DNA from: Verrucomicrobiota bacterium
GTDB taxonomy: Bacteria; Verrucomicrobiota; Verrucomicrobiia; Limisphaerales; JAIPKD01
Length of the DNA stretch: 64,000 nt
NCBI GenBank assembly: GCA_021733835.1
Contig: JAIPKD010000004.1
Coordinates: 1 to 64,000 of the forward strand
Reading direction: 5' to 3'
Shown here in pieces: positions 32,432 through 41,691 of this stretch. Each line of letters starts with the position of its first letter. The first letter of the stretch is position 1. Under the pieces are notes generated by a model. It was not told where the DNA came from. It ran no database searches and saw only the letters and a program-made list of their open reading frames with translations. The position numbers were made by a program, and so were the translations under genes.

Positions 32432-33248
32432 TAATATCCCCTAAAGCACTGAAGCTGAAAGGCGCGAGGGGACCGGCACATTCAAGGCTCAACCCCATAA
32501 TTCCGAGCTTTTCATTAAGTTCGCGGATAATATCCAGGAAGGCGTTCAGTTCGTTGTTCTCTACCAAGTATGCCGCATTGAAAACCATGGGTTCGGATCT
32601 GCCTACGATATGCTTATCGAGAACCTCCATGCGCCTCGAATCCGATGCGGCGTCTTCCATTCTTCGGAATATATCCTTGGATATGCGCTCAATTTCCCTA
32701 TCTCGTTCCCGGTCGATAACCTTCTTAAAATCCTGTTCCAGAAAAAACGCCAAACCCTCAGGCTGGTTTGCGATTTTCACCTTTTCAGCGGCGATCTCCG
32801 GATTATGCTCGCATATAACATCATCCAGCGTATCCCTATTAACAAGAAATGCCTTAACGCTTAATTCTTGCTTCCCTCGAAATTTTTCTAAGAGTCGACT
32901 CAAATTCCCGTAATTACGTGATAATATCTGTTCCAGATTGGCGGTACTTTTGAAAATCGTGCCGAAACTCATGGGAACCACACAAACATCACTGCTTCCT
33001 TTTTTAGTAGACTTCTGTATCACCTCGTGGTGTCGAAGGACTTTGCTCTTTATCCAATCCACATCCTCTTTTGCCTTCCTTTGTATCTCCTCAGTACCAA
33101 ATTCATTTTCGGACACCTCACTGATTACGGCTTCTAAACCGCGGAAAGGATAGGAAAAGACACCCTCGTTTTCATCAACACCAATAGCATCAATGGCTTC
33201 ATGGGCCTTGACAAGGTCGCGTATGCAATATAGGTAAATTAGATTCAT
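32424..33248 (-). CDS. gas vesicle protein GvpL/GvpF family
   Basis: YLYCIRDLVKAHEAIDAIG...VISEVSENEFG...VLRHHEVIQKS...VVPMSFGTIFKS...LSLECAGPLAPFSF. Confidence 0.93.
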   Translation of the reverse strand: MNLIYLYCIRDLVKAHEAIDAIGVDENEGVFSYPFRGLEAVISEVSENEFGTEEIQRKAKEDVDWIKSKVLRHHEVIQKSTKKGSSDVCVVPMSFGTIFKSTANLEQILSRNYGNLSRLLEKFRGKQELSVKAFLVNRDTLDDVICEHNPEIAAEKVKIANQPEGLAFFLEQDFKKVIDRERDREIERISKDIFRRMEDAASDSRRMEVLDKHIVGRSEPMVFNAAYLVENNELNAFLDIIRELNEKLGIMGLSLECAGPLAPFSFSALGDINE

Positions 33249-33319
33249 TTATTTTAACTGCACGAACACCCTCTGTCATTGTCATTTAAACGAAGAGTAT
33301 CGGCTGATTCAAAACCAAA

Positions 33320-35254
33320 TTATATACGGGAAGAACTATAAAGGAGACTGCCAAGACTTGCAAGCCGATCTTCGCCTACTAATCTTGAAGATTGATATAC
33401 AATTGTCTTTTCCACATCCGGAATTTTCTTATCGAATTCTTTCCTAACTACAAATTGATCCTCCATGACAGCACGACATGTAGGACAATTGCTTTCCGGG
33501 ATTACACGATTAAGGAAGAGTGCCGGAATATGAATACCCGTTCGTTTACAGGCATCGACCAGATCAACTATCTCTTCCAATGCCATGTCCGTTGGTATCG
33601 ATACTACGTAAAGGGAAGCTCTGTCCGCATCAGTTAAAATGGATCGTAGATTCTTGATTCTCTTGGAGATCGTCACCAAGAAATCAGAAACCTTTGGTAA
33701 GGAGAGCAGATTTTTGTATTTAAGCAGTAATCCAAATATGACCTTCAACCAATGCTCGACCAACTCGGGAAGTTCCAATAACCGGATTAAATGTCCCGTG
33801 GGCGCTGTATCCAGAACGAACTTATCGTATTCATTTTGTTCCATCAGCTCCACGATCCTGGAGAGTGCAATTACTTCATCCAGTCCCGGAGGAGAAAGAT
33901 CGAGAATATTCTCGATAACCTCCCTATCAAATTGCAAATCAACCTTCCCGCCGCCTGTCAGTGACCGGAAAAACTCCGCCACATCCTGTGCATAAATCTC
34001 TTTGAGCTGAGTAAACTCTGCGTGAGCGTTGAGTTCAATAGCCGTCAAACCAGGACGTACTTTAATCGGTTTCGCCCTAATGTGGGTATCTAAACAGTCC
34101 GACAACGAGTGAGCAGGGTCGGTCGAGAGTATCATCACTTCGCCTGCGCTGGATTCGTCGGCCAATCGTACTGCCGTAGCGCACGCGAGGGTCGTCTTTC
34201 CCACTCCCCCTTTTCCTCCAAAGAGCAACAATGACTGATGTCCACCCGGAAATGGCGCAGGATTATCAACTCTCTGTCGGGATACCTGACTTGTTTGTAT
34301 TGTATCTGAAATCTTTTCAGGCTTTCTTACCTGATCCCAAAAACTTGAGAGGCGTTTGGCGCCCTGAACCTGGGCCCCCATGAGCGGAACGCTCCATAAC
34401 GAGTAATCCGCAATATATTCGTCTGTAATACGCTTTAGGCAATCATACTGCTCTACGTATGCGTTATGACATACGGAACAGTTGTTGTCATCCAGGTATA
34501 CCCTGTTGATTATTATTTCACATACAGGGATTTCCATACGCTTCAGTGCGTCCACCAGATCTCTGGTCTCCGGTATACTCATCGGATCAGGTGCTGTCAC
34601 CGGCACAAAACGACATTCTTTGGAATTCTTCAGTTTTTTTTGCAAGTGCTCTATATTTGCGCTCAGTTCATCCAGGAATTCATCGGTCTGATCCTTACGG
34701 TAACTACCGCGAAAAAGCATTACCATATAACGGTGCTTTGCGAGCATAGCGTCGAGAGCTTTAACCCATTTTTCCATTATATCGGGAAGCTCCATGAATC
34801 GAAGCACATGCCCCGTCGGCGCACTGTCAACAACGATACATGAATAATCAGTAGTATCAACCAAGTGGGCAATTCGAGTAAATGCCATTACTTCGTCGAG
34901 TCCGGGCATTGAAAGTTCAAGCAACTGACTTATATCTTCGTTATCGAGGAAGGTACCCCTTTGCGCTATCTGCTGCAATTGCTTCTCATGCTTGGATTTA
35001 AATTCCATTAAACTAGCTGAAGCATCGAGTTCATCAAGTTCCAGGTTGCGAGGCAGTACGGAATTTGCGAAGCTGTCTTTCAATGAATGCGCCGGATCAA
35101 TGGAAACAACCAATATTTTTTCATCGGGGCGCTGGCATGCCAAGCTAAGTGAGGTAGCGGCGGCACAAGTGGTTTTACCGACTCCTCCCTTGCCGCCGAA
35201 AAGAATTAAGGATAAGTTCTTATCAAATAAAAAAGAAGGCAGTTGTCGCTCCAT
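33320..35254 (-). CDS. tandem ArsA/GET3-family ATPase
   Basis: Two P-loops (LILFGGKGGVGKTTCAAATSLSLA and LLLFGGKGGVGKTTLACATAVRLA), two GLDEV(M/I)A and VLDTAPTGHLIRLLELPE motifs, and a CxxC in each half (NCSVC, NCPTC). Confidence 0.94.
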   Translation of the reverse strand: MERQLPSFLFDKNLSLILFGGKGGVGKTTCAAATSLSLACQRPDEKILVVSIDPAHSLKDSFANSVLPRNLELDELDASASLMEFKSKHEKQLQQIAQRGTFLDNEDISQLLELSMPGLDEVMAFTRIAHLVDTTDYSCIVVDSAPTGHVLRFMELPDIMEKWVKALDAMLAKHRYMVMLFRGSYRKDQTDEFLDELSANIEHLQKKLKNSKECRFVPVTAPDPMSIPETRDLVDALKRMEIPVCEIIINRVYLDDNNCSVCHNAYVEQYDCLKRITDEYIADYSLWSVPLMGAQVQGAKRLSSFWDQVRKPEKISDTIQTSQVSRQRVDNPAPFPGGHQSLLLFGGKGGVGKTTLACATAVRLADESSAGEVMILSTDPAHSLSDCLDTHIRAKPIKVRPGLTAIELNAHAEFTQLKEIYAQDVAEFFRSLTGGGKVDLQFDREVIENILDLSPPGLDEVIALSRIVELMEQNEYDKFVLDTAPTGHLIRLLELPELVEHWLKVIFGLLLKYKNLLSLPKVSDFLVTISKRIKNLRSILTDADRASLYVVSIPTDMALEEIVDLVDACKRTGIHIPALFLNRVIPESNCPTCRAVMEDQFVVRKEFDKKIPDVEKTIVYQSSRLVGEDRLASLGSLLYSSSRI

Positions 35255-35312
35255 GTTTACACGTCCTCTTTTGATCCCATCGGTTGATATTTCTCGAAGA
35301 CTCCCTTTGAAT

Positions 35313-35543
35313 TCATTCTGAATTCTCTAATCTATCCAGATAATCCAACAGTTCCTTTTCATGTGCGTCAAATTCATCTTCGCTAATCTGGTCGGTTTCC
35401 AGCATCATGTAGAGTTCTCTTAGCTTCGTGTGGACGTCCTCAGTTTCTTGAACAGCTTCCTGTTTTACCGCATTGTGAATCTCGCGGAAGATAAAACACA
35501 GACTTTTAACGGGGAAAAGCAGTATGTCATCAATCAAAAGCAT
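35313..35543 (-). CDS. gvpG: gas vesicle protein GvpG
   Basis: MLLIDDILLFPVKSLCFIFREIHNAVKQEA...LRELYMMLETDQISEDEFDAHEKELLDYLDRLE; internal ATG at 35543 is the likely start. Confidence 0.92.
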   Translation of the reverse strand: MLLIDDILLFPVKSLCFIFREIHNAVKQEAVQETEDVHTKLRELYMMLETDQISEDEFDAHEKELLDYLDRLENSE

Positions 35544-35556
35544 AATCGTCAATCTA

Positions 35557-36345
35557 TCATTTTGGCCGCAATTCAATATCGACGAAATTATATGGAGGCC
35601 AGGGACCGTTATAATCAAACGCAAAATTATCGTCAAAAAGTTTCGCGGCCTCGAAGACCGCCTCTTCGAATCGGCTTTCTCCAGTCCGTTCTATTAAACA
35701 TGCCAACTTCATTACCTCATTTTCATCCTTTGTCACATTCTTTTTGATTTCAAAACAAACATTGCTCAGCACTTCAATGACCAGTTGTGTATATGTTGCC
35801 CGGTCTTTTTCAAGTAATTGTTCAAAACGTTGGCCTAGAGCAATCTTTTCGTCTCGCGTTGGTTCTCGGTCTTCGCGAAAAAGCCGATCTCTCAATTTTT
35901 CCAATTCCGGATGAACAGATACCAAGTATTGGAAAATATTCGGGACATCCCATTTTACCTTTAATCCCATTTCAATTTTCCCATCGACGCGTTGCAACTG
36001 TTTACAAAACGTATCCTCATTTGAAACCAGAAGCTTTCGCAAAGCTTCCAAGTCTTCCGCTACGACTCCGAATGATACGGGAAGCATCGTTAATTCGTCT
36101 CTCATTAATGCCTGAAGCGTTTGGTGATGTGCAGCAAGATGACGCCTCTCCGGGCGAAATTTGGTCTCACGCACATTACTCACCACCGCGGCAATGGACT
36201 CCTGAATTATGCAATAAACTTTACTGTCGTTTAAACCAATATCTCCATACCTGTTTGCTTCATTCTCCGGCCATGCATCATCTACCGATATTACCGCATA
36301 TAAATATCTTCCACTTAGGTTTTCTGCATTCTCGCTCATACTCAT
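35557..36345 (-). CDS. gas vesicle protein GvpF/GvpL family (second copy)
   Basis: GRYLYAVI...AAVVSNVRETKFRPERRHLAAHHQTLQALM...MLPVSFGVVAEDLEALRKLL...LCPYNF-like end (GPWPPYNFVDIEL). Confidence 0.94.
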   Translation of the reverse strand: MSMSENAENLSGRYLYAVISVDDAWPENEANRYGDIGLNDSKVYCIIQESIAAVVSNVRETKFRPERRHLAAHHQTLQALMRDELTMLPVSFGVVAEDLEALRKLLVSNEDTFCKQLQRVDGKIEMGLKVKWDVPNIFQYLVSVHPELEKLRDRLFREDREPTRDEKIALGQRFEQLLEKDRATYTQLVIEVLSNVCFEIKKNVTKDENEVMKLACLIERTGESRFEEAVFEAAKLFDDNFAFDYNGPWPPYNFVDIELRPK

Positions 36346-36481
36346 TATTATCTTTTGGGATTATTTGCAAACCTTAGAGACTCGTTTGCTTCCAACCATG
36401 TATTTTCCAACCCGGCCACGATCAAATTTTCAATTTGTATAAATCTCCATAGATGAATAAATAATCTAATTTATGTACTTT

Positions 36482-36811
36482 TTAATACTGAATTTTGAAC
36501 CCTGATTCACATGATTCCTGTTCCTGCTGTTTACACTTTCGGCCTGAGATCAAGTTATCAGTTTTCTTATGAGATTCCACCTCTTCCATTAATTTTCTCT
36601 GTTCTTCCTCAATTTCTGCAATCCTACTTTCAAGCTGCCATAAACGCTGCATGGCGTTTTCTTTTTCGATCTTTTGACGATACTTTTCCATTTCCAGCCA
36701 TGCAACACGCAAGAGAGCCTGGTGTGGTAATCGCACTTGTTCCGCTCTATCCGCATGAGTCTTAATCCCATTCAAGCCACGTATTTTTCTCTTAGAACTG
36801 TTCATTTTCAC
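36482..36811 (-). CDS. small coiled-coil gas vesicle accessory protein (possibly GvpV-like)
   Basis: RGLNGIKTHADRAEQVRLPHQALLRVAWLEMEKYRQKIEKENAMQRLWQLESRIAEIEEEQRKL; position between gvpN and gvpF/L. Confidence 0.5.
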   Translation of the reverse strand: MKMNSSKRKIRGLNGIKTHADRAEQVRLPHQALLRVAWLEMEKYRQKIEKENAMQRLWQLESRIAEIEEEQRKLMEEVESHKKTDNLISGRKCKQQEQESCESGFKIQY

Positions 36812-37805
36812 TCCTTTTATCCGAAAGTACTTTCTTCAAGTGACACTTCCAGGTTTTAACTGCGATATCTTCGATCAGCTTACCTGCAATTACTTCACCA
36901 TCCCGTGTAACTTTGGCCGTATCCTGGCCCAGCACATCTTTACAGATATATCTGAAATCACGATCTTCCCAGCATGGAGCTTTATCAAGCTTCTTCAATA
37001 CCTTAGCTATCATTATTCCCGCGCGGATGGTAGGCTGATGATTATTAACTCCAATCTGACGCATCCCTTTTATTATATCGACGATAACCTCAGCATAATC
37101 CATGTCGATTCCCGATCGAGCTTGCGTGATCTTGATCTCTGTTTCACGATCGTAATGCCCTAAATTAATCGTAATAAGCCTGTCCTTCAGGGCGTCCTGT
37201 GTTTTATGGACGCCGGCGTATTCTTCGGGATTCGATGTAAATATCGCCCTAAAACTGGGATTCACCCTCATGTAACCGTCCCCAATCGTCCTTAGCTTGG
37301 GCAAATTAAGAATCCCTTCCGAAAGGACAGAAAGCAGGACATTATTGGCTTCAGGGCGTGAACGACTGAACTCGTCGTAAATGAGCGTATCTCCCCTTTC
37401 ACATGCGGTGGTTAATCGATTATCCACCCAGAAGCTCCTTGTTTCCTCTTGGGTTTTTACAACCGAGTGTATAAAATTATCCACCAATCTTGATCTCCTA
37501 TGTCCCGCATTCTGTCCTATTAAATCAGAGGTCCCGAACTCCTCGTTTCCGTGAATAAGAGTAACTAAATTCCCGAGCTTTGCCGCAACGTGAAACGCCA
37601 ATGTTGTCTTTCCGGTACCTGCAGGACCCGAGAAATGCACAGGAAATCCTGACTTTAAATAAATTAGTGCGCGTTCGATTATTTCGTTTACCTGTTTTGT
37701 CAAAACAAACGCATCGCTTGGTTTCAATTCTACATTATCTCCTTCAGTCTTCACGCGCACTATCGAAGAGACACCCGCTAAACCATTTCCGTTTCCGCTT
37801 CCCAT
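36792..37805 (-). CDS. gvpN: gas vesicle protein GvpN (MoxR-type AAA ATPase)
   Basis: YLKSGFPVHFSGPAGTGKTTLAFHVA...TLIHGNEEFGTSDLIG...TLIYDEFSRSRPEANNVLLSVLSEGILNLP...FRAIFTSNPEEYAGVHKTQDAL. Confidence 0.97.
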   Translation of the reverse strand: MGSGNGNGLAGVSSIVRVKTEGDNVELKPSDAFVLTKQVNEIIERALIYLKSGFPVHFSGPAGTGKTTLAFHVAAKLGNLVTLIHGNEEFGTSDLIGQNAGHRRSRLVDNFIHSVVKTQEETRSFWVDNRLTTACERGDTLIYDEFSRSRPEANNVLLSVLSEGILNLPKLRTIGDGYMRVNPSFRAIFTSNPEEYAGVHKTQDALKDRLITINLGHYDRETEIKITQARSGIDMDYAEVIVDIIKGMRQIGVNNHQPTIRAGIMIAKVLKKLDKAPCWEDRDFRYICKDVLGQDTAKVTRDGEVIAGKLIEDIAVKTWKCHLKKVLSDKRSENEQF

Positions 37806-37898
37806 TTTGTTCTAAGCTCCTTATTGTATTCGAATTTACTGTTCGGTCTTCTCTCTCGTGCCTTATCGGCCGGGATGTACTAGTCTTCCAGTAAGCGA

Positions 37899-38807
37899 CT
37901 ATTGTTTCACCAGTTTCTTGGCGTATCCAATCCATTTACTTACATTCTCCTCGGAGGCTACGCTCATATCCGAAAGTTTTTCGCATAGTTCAGCGGTATT
38001 GGAAGTCGCTAACTGATTGTAAGTATAAATGCCGGCATCCTCATTGAGACGCTCCTGTGTTTTTGCCCCTATACCCTTTATAACGGTCAGATCATCCTGA
38101 AGAGTTTCCGCTTTCTCTTTTTTGGGTTTCACTCGTTCCGGAGTCTTCTTTTTTGTTGGTGTCCGCCTTCCCACGGCTGTATCTACAACACCCAAGAAAG
38201 CTGAACGCGCTGATTTCAAGTCCGATGCCACTTCTCCACAGATTTCTTCGACGCTCTTCGCAATGTTAGATATAAAGTCCGCCCGCTCTTTGGCTGCAGC
38301 TTCGCCCATTTCTTCTCTTGCATCGCGATATCCGTCGCATAAGTCCGTTACATAGGATTGTAGCTCAGACATGAATCCTTGAAGCTCGTTTCTTGTCTGT
38401 TCAGCCGTCTGCATATGATTGTCTCGAATCTGTTGCTGTAAGCGCCTGGTTTGAGTCGTTAATTCCTTAACCTTCTCATCCAGCCCCTTTATAAAAGCAG
38501 ATCGTTCCGATCTCCCGGATTCAGCGGCTTCAACAAGCTCATCCCTGAATCTATGGCACATATCCTTTGCTTCGGATTGAATCCGCCCGACTTGCCGGCG
38601 TAATCCGCGAATAAATTCCTCCCTATTTTTCTCTAAATATTCCCTTGTCTCCGCCCTACCCTTATTTGCTGATTCTACGATAAATCTTGCATTTTCCTTG
38701 ATTTGCTCGACATCATCGGCAAGCCTTACTCTTAATTCCGTCCTGTTTTCATGGAGTCCGCGAATCTCTTCCGACAACCGCAACATATCTTGTGCTAGAG
38801 TACCCAT
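37899..38807 (-). CDS. coiled-coil protein with C-terminal helix-hairpin-helix-like domain; candidate GvpC analogue
   Basis: Degenerate 36-40-aa repeats (REEFIRGLRRQV, RSAFIKGLDEKV, RADFISNIAKSV) and DDLTVIKGIGAKTQERLNEDAGIYTYNQLA; directly downstream of gvpA. Confidence 0.6.
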   Translation of the reverse strand: MGTLAQDMLRLSEEIRGLHENRTELRVRLADDVEQIKENARFIVESANKGRAETREYLEKNREEFIRGLRRQVGRIQSEAKDMCHRFRDELVEAAESGRSERSAFIKGLDEKVKELTTQTRRLQQQIRDNHMQTAEQTRNELQGFMSELQSYVTDLCDGYRDAREEMGEAAAKERADFISNIAKSVEEICGEVASDLKSARSAFLGVVDTAVGRRTPTKKKTPERVKPKKEKAETLQDDLTVIKGIGAKTQERLNEDAGIYTYNQLATSNTAELCEKLSDMSVASEENVSKWIGYAKKLVKQ

Positions 38808-38932
38808 TCCAACACCTTTCTCTTAAATTTTACATTTTATTGGAGGGCGTCCGTCAGACGGACTCACTCAACGCTTATCCGCCTGACTTGACGCACTTCC
38901 TACAGACCACTTACTTCATACTGCACCACGAT

Positions 38933-39151
38933 TTATGCAGGTTGCGCCGCAGTGGCTGTCAACCCAACGGCTTCCGCATACTTAAGATACGTCTCGACGG
39001 AAGCGATTACGACACGGGCCTCCACAGAAAGCAATTCGATGCCTACTAATGAGACTTTAGCCCACGCATCAATGACAATACCCTTGTCAAGAATTCGGTC
39101 AACAACTTCTGCCAAGCTAGCGCTACTTGTTGTTTTTTGTACTTCAGCCAT
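38933..39151 (-). CDS. gvpA: major gas vesicle structural protein
   Basis: [53 protein letters not shown], canonical GvpA. Confidence 0.98.
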   Translation of the reverse strand: MAEVQKTTSSASLAEVVDRILDKGIVIDAWAKVSLVGIELLSVEARVVIASVETYLKYAEAVGLTATAAQPA

Positions 39152-39238
39152 AATTAATCTTTTTTTATTTAGTTCCTGTTTACTTACGTTTCAGTGGTTA
39201 TGAACCAATGTACTATAACCACCCGACACGGAACTTTG

Positions 39239-39254
39239 AGCAATAAGGATGCCA
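39239..39254 (-). promoter_or_regulatory. sigma54 -24/-12 promoter of gvpA
   Basis: Minus strand TGGCATCCTTATTGCT; GG and GC separated by exactly 10 bp, about 90 bp upstream of the gvpA ATG. Confidence 0.88.
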
Positions 39255-39364
39255 CATCTTACCAACTGCAGGACTTATTGGTGTAAGTCGCTCTTTATCA
39301 CAATGTTATGCTGATTATATATTTGTCCTGTAACCCTAATTATTGCTGATTATCCATTTAACAC

Positions 39365-39403
39365 TATGGAATTCATTCCATACACTATGGAATTCATTCC
39401 ATA
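39365..39403. promoter_or_regulatory. two tandem palindromic activator sites (putative UAS)
   Basis: TATGGAAT-TC-ATTCCATA at 39365-39382 and 39386-39403, starts 21 bp apart, about 110 bp upstream of the -24 element. Confidence 0.75.
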
Positions 39404-39529
39404 ATTCCACATCACTTCACCTATTATTTGTCGGCAGCTCAATCATTGTGAGAATTACATGATGATTAATCACTAGTCGGGCGTGAAGGCCCAAGGGTTC
39501 ACGGATAATCCGGTTTTAACCAACAGGTC

Positions 39530-41680
39530 TTATGTATTCGAATCGTGTCTTTGGAGGTATTTATTATCCCCGACTGCTTTAATCGCCCTTTCAATGTGGC
39601 GCGGTTCTATTTGCAGCCTTTTCGGACCTCTGTCTTTAATGTTCACGATCAATTCACGGATCGCGTCTATTGCGGATTCGTTACAGACTGCATGTATTTC
39701 GGCGCCGGAAAAACCTTCGGTGCTTTCAGCCAGACTGAGGATATCCACATCTTCGCAAATGGGCTTTGGTTTCAGCCAAATCTCGAATATTCTCCTTCGA
39801 CTTTCGATATCCGGCAAAGGAATCTCCAACACCATATCGAAACGCCCTGGTCGTAAAAGAGCTGTATCAAGCAAATCGGGACGGTTCGTAGCGCCGAGCA
39901 CAAAAACTCCTTCCAACAACTCGATACCATCCAGCTCGGTCAAAAACTGACTGATGACACGTTCAATCACCCTAGAGTCCGAACCGCCGCATCCACGACC
40001 GGGCACCAAGGCATCGATCTCATCAAAAAAAACAATACATGGAGCAGCCTGTTTGGCTTTTCTGAATAGATCTCTGACCGCTTTTTCAGATTCGCCGACG
40101 TACTTGGATAGCAAAGACGGGCCTTTAACGGAGATAAAGTTCACTTCGGTTTTCTTAGCCAGCGCCTTCGCCAGCAGCGTTTTGCCACATCCGGGTGGAC
40201 CCGACAGTAAAATACCTTTTGGTGGTGTTACGGCCGCTTCTTTAAAAAGTGCGGGGAATTCTATCGGCCACTCGACACATTCCAAAAGCCGTTGTTTGAT
40301 CTCACTCAGGCCACCCACCTGCGTCCAATCCACCTCCGGCACTTCAGTGAATACTTCACGAATGGCCGAGGGTTCGACTTCCCTTAACGCCTCAACAAAG
40401 TCGGCCATATGAACCCGTAGATGTGAAAGCGTTTCGTAAGGTATCTCTGCAAGTTCAAAATTGATATCCGTCATGATATGCCTCAGACAGATCATGGCGG
40501 CTTCTCTACATAATGCCTCAAGGTCCGCTCCGACGAATCCATGGGTTATGGATGCCACACGTTCAATGTCAACGTCATCATCGAGCGGCATGCCGCGTGT
40601 GTGTCTCACCAATATTTCTTTTCTGCTTTCCCTGTCGGGAATTGGAATGACAATTTCACGATCGAAACGCCCCGGTCGTCGAAGGGCCGGATCGATTGCA
40701 TTGGGAATATTCGTCGCTGCAATTACAATCACCTGCTGGCGTTTGGCCAATCCGTCCATAAGCGCCAGCAGCTGGGCCACGACGCGTTTTTCCACATCAC
40801 CTACTACCTTTTCGCGATGCGGAGCAATTGCATCGATTTCATCAATAAAAATAATACTGGGTGCCTTTTCGGCCGCCTTCTTGAAGAAACTTCGCAGGTG
40901 AGCCTCACTCTCGCCATAAAACTTGTGTATTACCTCGGGGCCGTTGATAGAGAAAAAAGTGGCCTCTGTCTCATGCGCTACGGCCCTGGCAAGCAACGTC
41001 TTACCACATCCGGGCGGCCCTATCATTAAAACGCCTTTTGGTGGGTCAATGCCCAAACGTTCGAAAACTCGCGGATAACAAAGCGGCAGTTCGATTATTT
41101 CACGAATCCTTAGAATCTCACGCCCCAACCCCCCGATATCCTCATAACAAACGGTTTGCTTGGTCTCCGCCTCACCTACCTTGCCTATGCGAAGTTTAGT
41201 GGTGGGATTAATTACCGCCGGACATTTATTACCGACCTCGACTACTTTAAAATCCGCCGAGCGGGTACCGAATAACGTCACGCGAACACGGTCTCCGACC
41301 ATAACCGGTAATCCGTCCAATAGACCGCCGATATATTTTAAGTCTCGCTCAGAAGGACTGATAGTAATCGGGGAAAGCACTACCAGACTTGCGGGATTCG
41401 CTTCCGCCTTACGTACCTGAACATGCTGATCGAGTGCCGTACCGGCATTGTCCCGTGAGATTCCATCTATTTGCAAACAAGACCGACCGCGCACCTCTTT
41501 ATATGCCGGCATGGCCTTGCAGACGGTTTTCCTTTTGCCCAAGACCTCGATGATATCGCCTATATTCACGCCCAGGGCTTCTATATCGGAAGGGTCCAGT
41601 CGCGCAAACGCTCTTCCAACGTCCTTACCGAGGGCTTCGGAAACCTTGAGTTTGAGCACCTTTTCTTCCGTAGCGATCAT
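39530..41680 (-). CDS. CDC48/VCP-like double AAA ATPase
   Basis: N-domain plus two AAA modules ([60 protein letters not shown]). Confidence 0.95.
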   Translation of the reverse strand: MIATEEKVLKLKVSEALGKDVGRAFARLDPSDIEALGVNIGDIIEVLGKRKTVCKAMPAYKEVRGRSCLQIDGISRDNAGTALDQHVQVRKAEANPASLVVLSPITISPSERDLKYIGGLLDGLPVMVGDRVRVTLFGTRSADFKVVEVGNKCPAVINPTTKLRIGKVGEAETKQTVCYEDIGGLGREILRIREIIELPLCYPRVFERLGIDPPKGVLMIGPPGCGKTLLARAVAHETEATFFSINGPEVIHKFYGESEAHLRSFFKKAAEKAPSIIFIDEIDAIAPHREKVVGDVEKRVVAQLLALMDGLAKRQQVIVIAATNIPNAIDPALRRPGRFDREIVIPIPDRESRKEILVRHTRGMPLDDDVDIERVASITHGFVGADLEALCREAAMICLRHIMTDINFELAEIPYETLSHLRVHMADFVEALREVEPSAIREVFTEVPEVDWTQVGGLSEIKQRLLECVEWPIEFPALFKEAAVTPPKGILLSGPPGCGKTLLAKALAKKTEVNFISVKGPSLLSKYVGESEKAVRDLFRKAKQAAPCIVFFDEIDALVPGRGCGGSDSRVIERVISQFLTELDGIELLEGVFVLGATNRPDLLDTALLRPGRFDMVLEIPLPDIESRRRIFEIWLKPKPICEDVDILSLAESTEGFSGAEIHAVCNESAIDAIRELIVNIKDRGPKRLQIEPRHIERAIKAVGDNKYLQRHDSNT

Positions 41681-41691
41681 TTCATCCGATG

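Noticed and set aside
33320-35254. Arsenic-resistance operon interpretation of the ArsA homolog
   Set aside because: No arsB, arsD, arsR or arsC seen nearby; the gene lies between gvpG and gvpF/L on the same strand.
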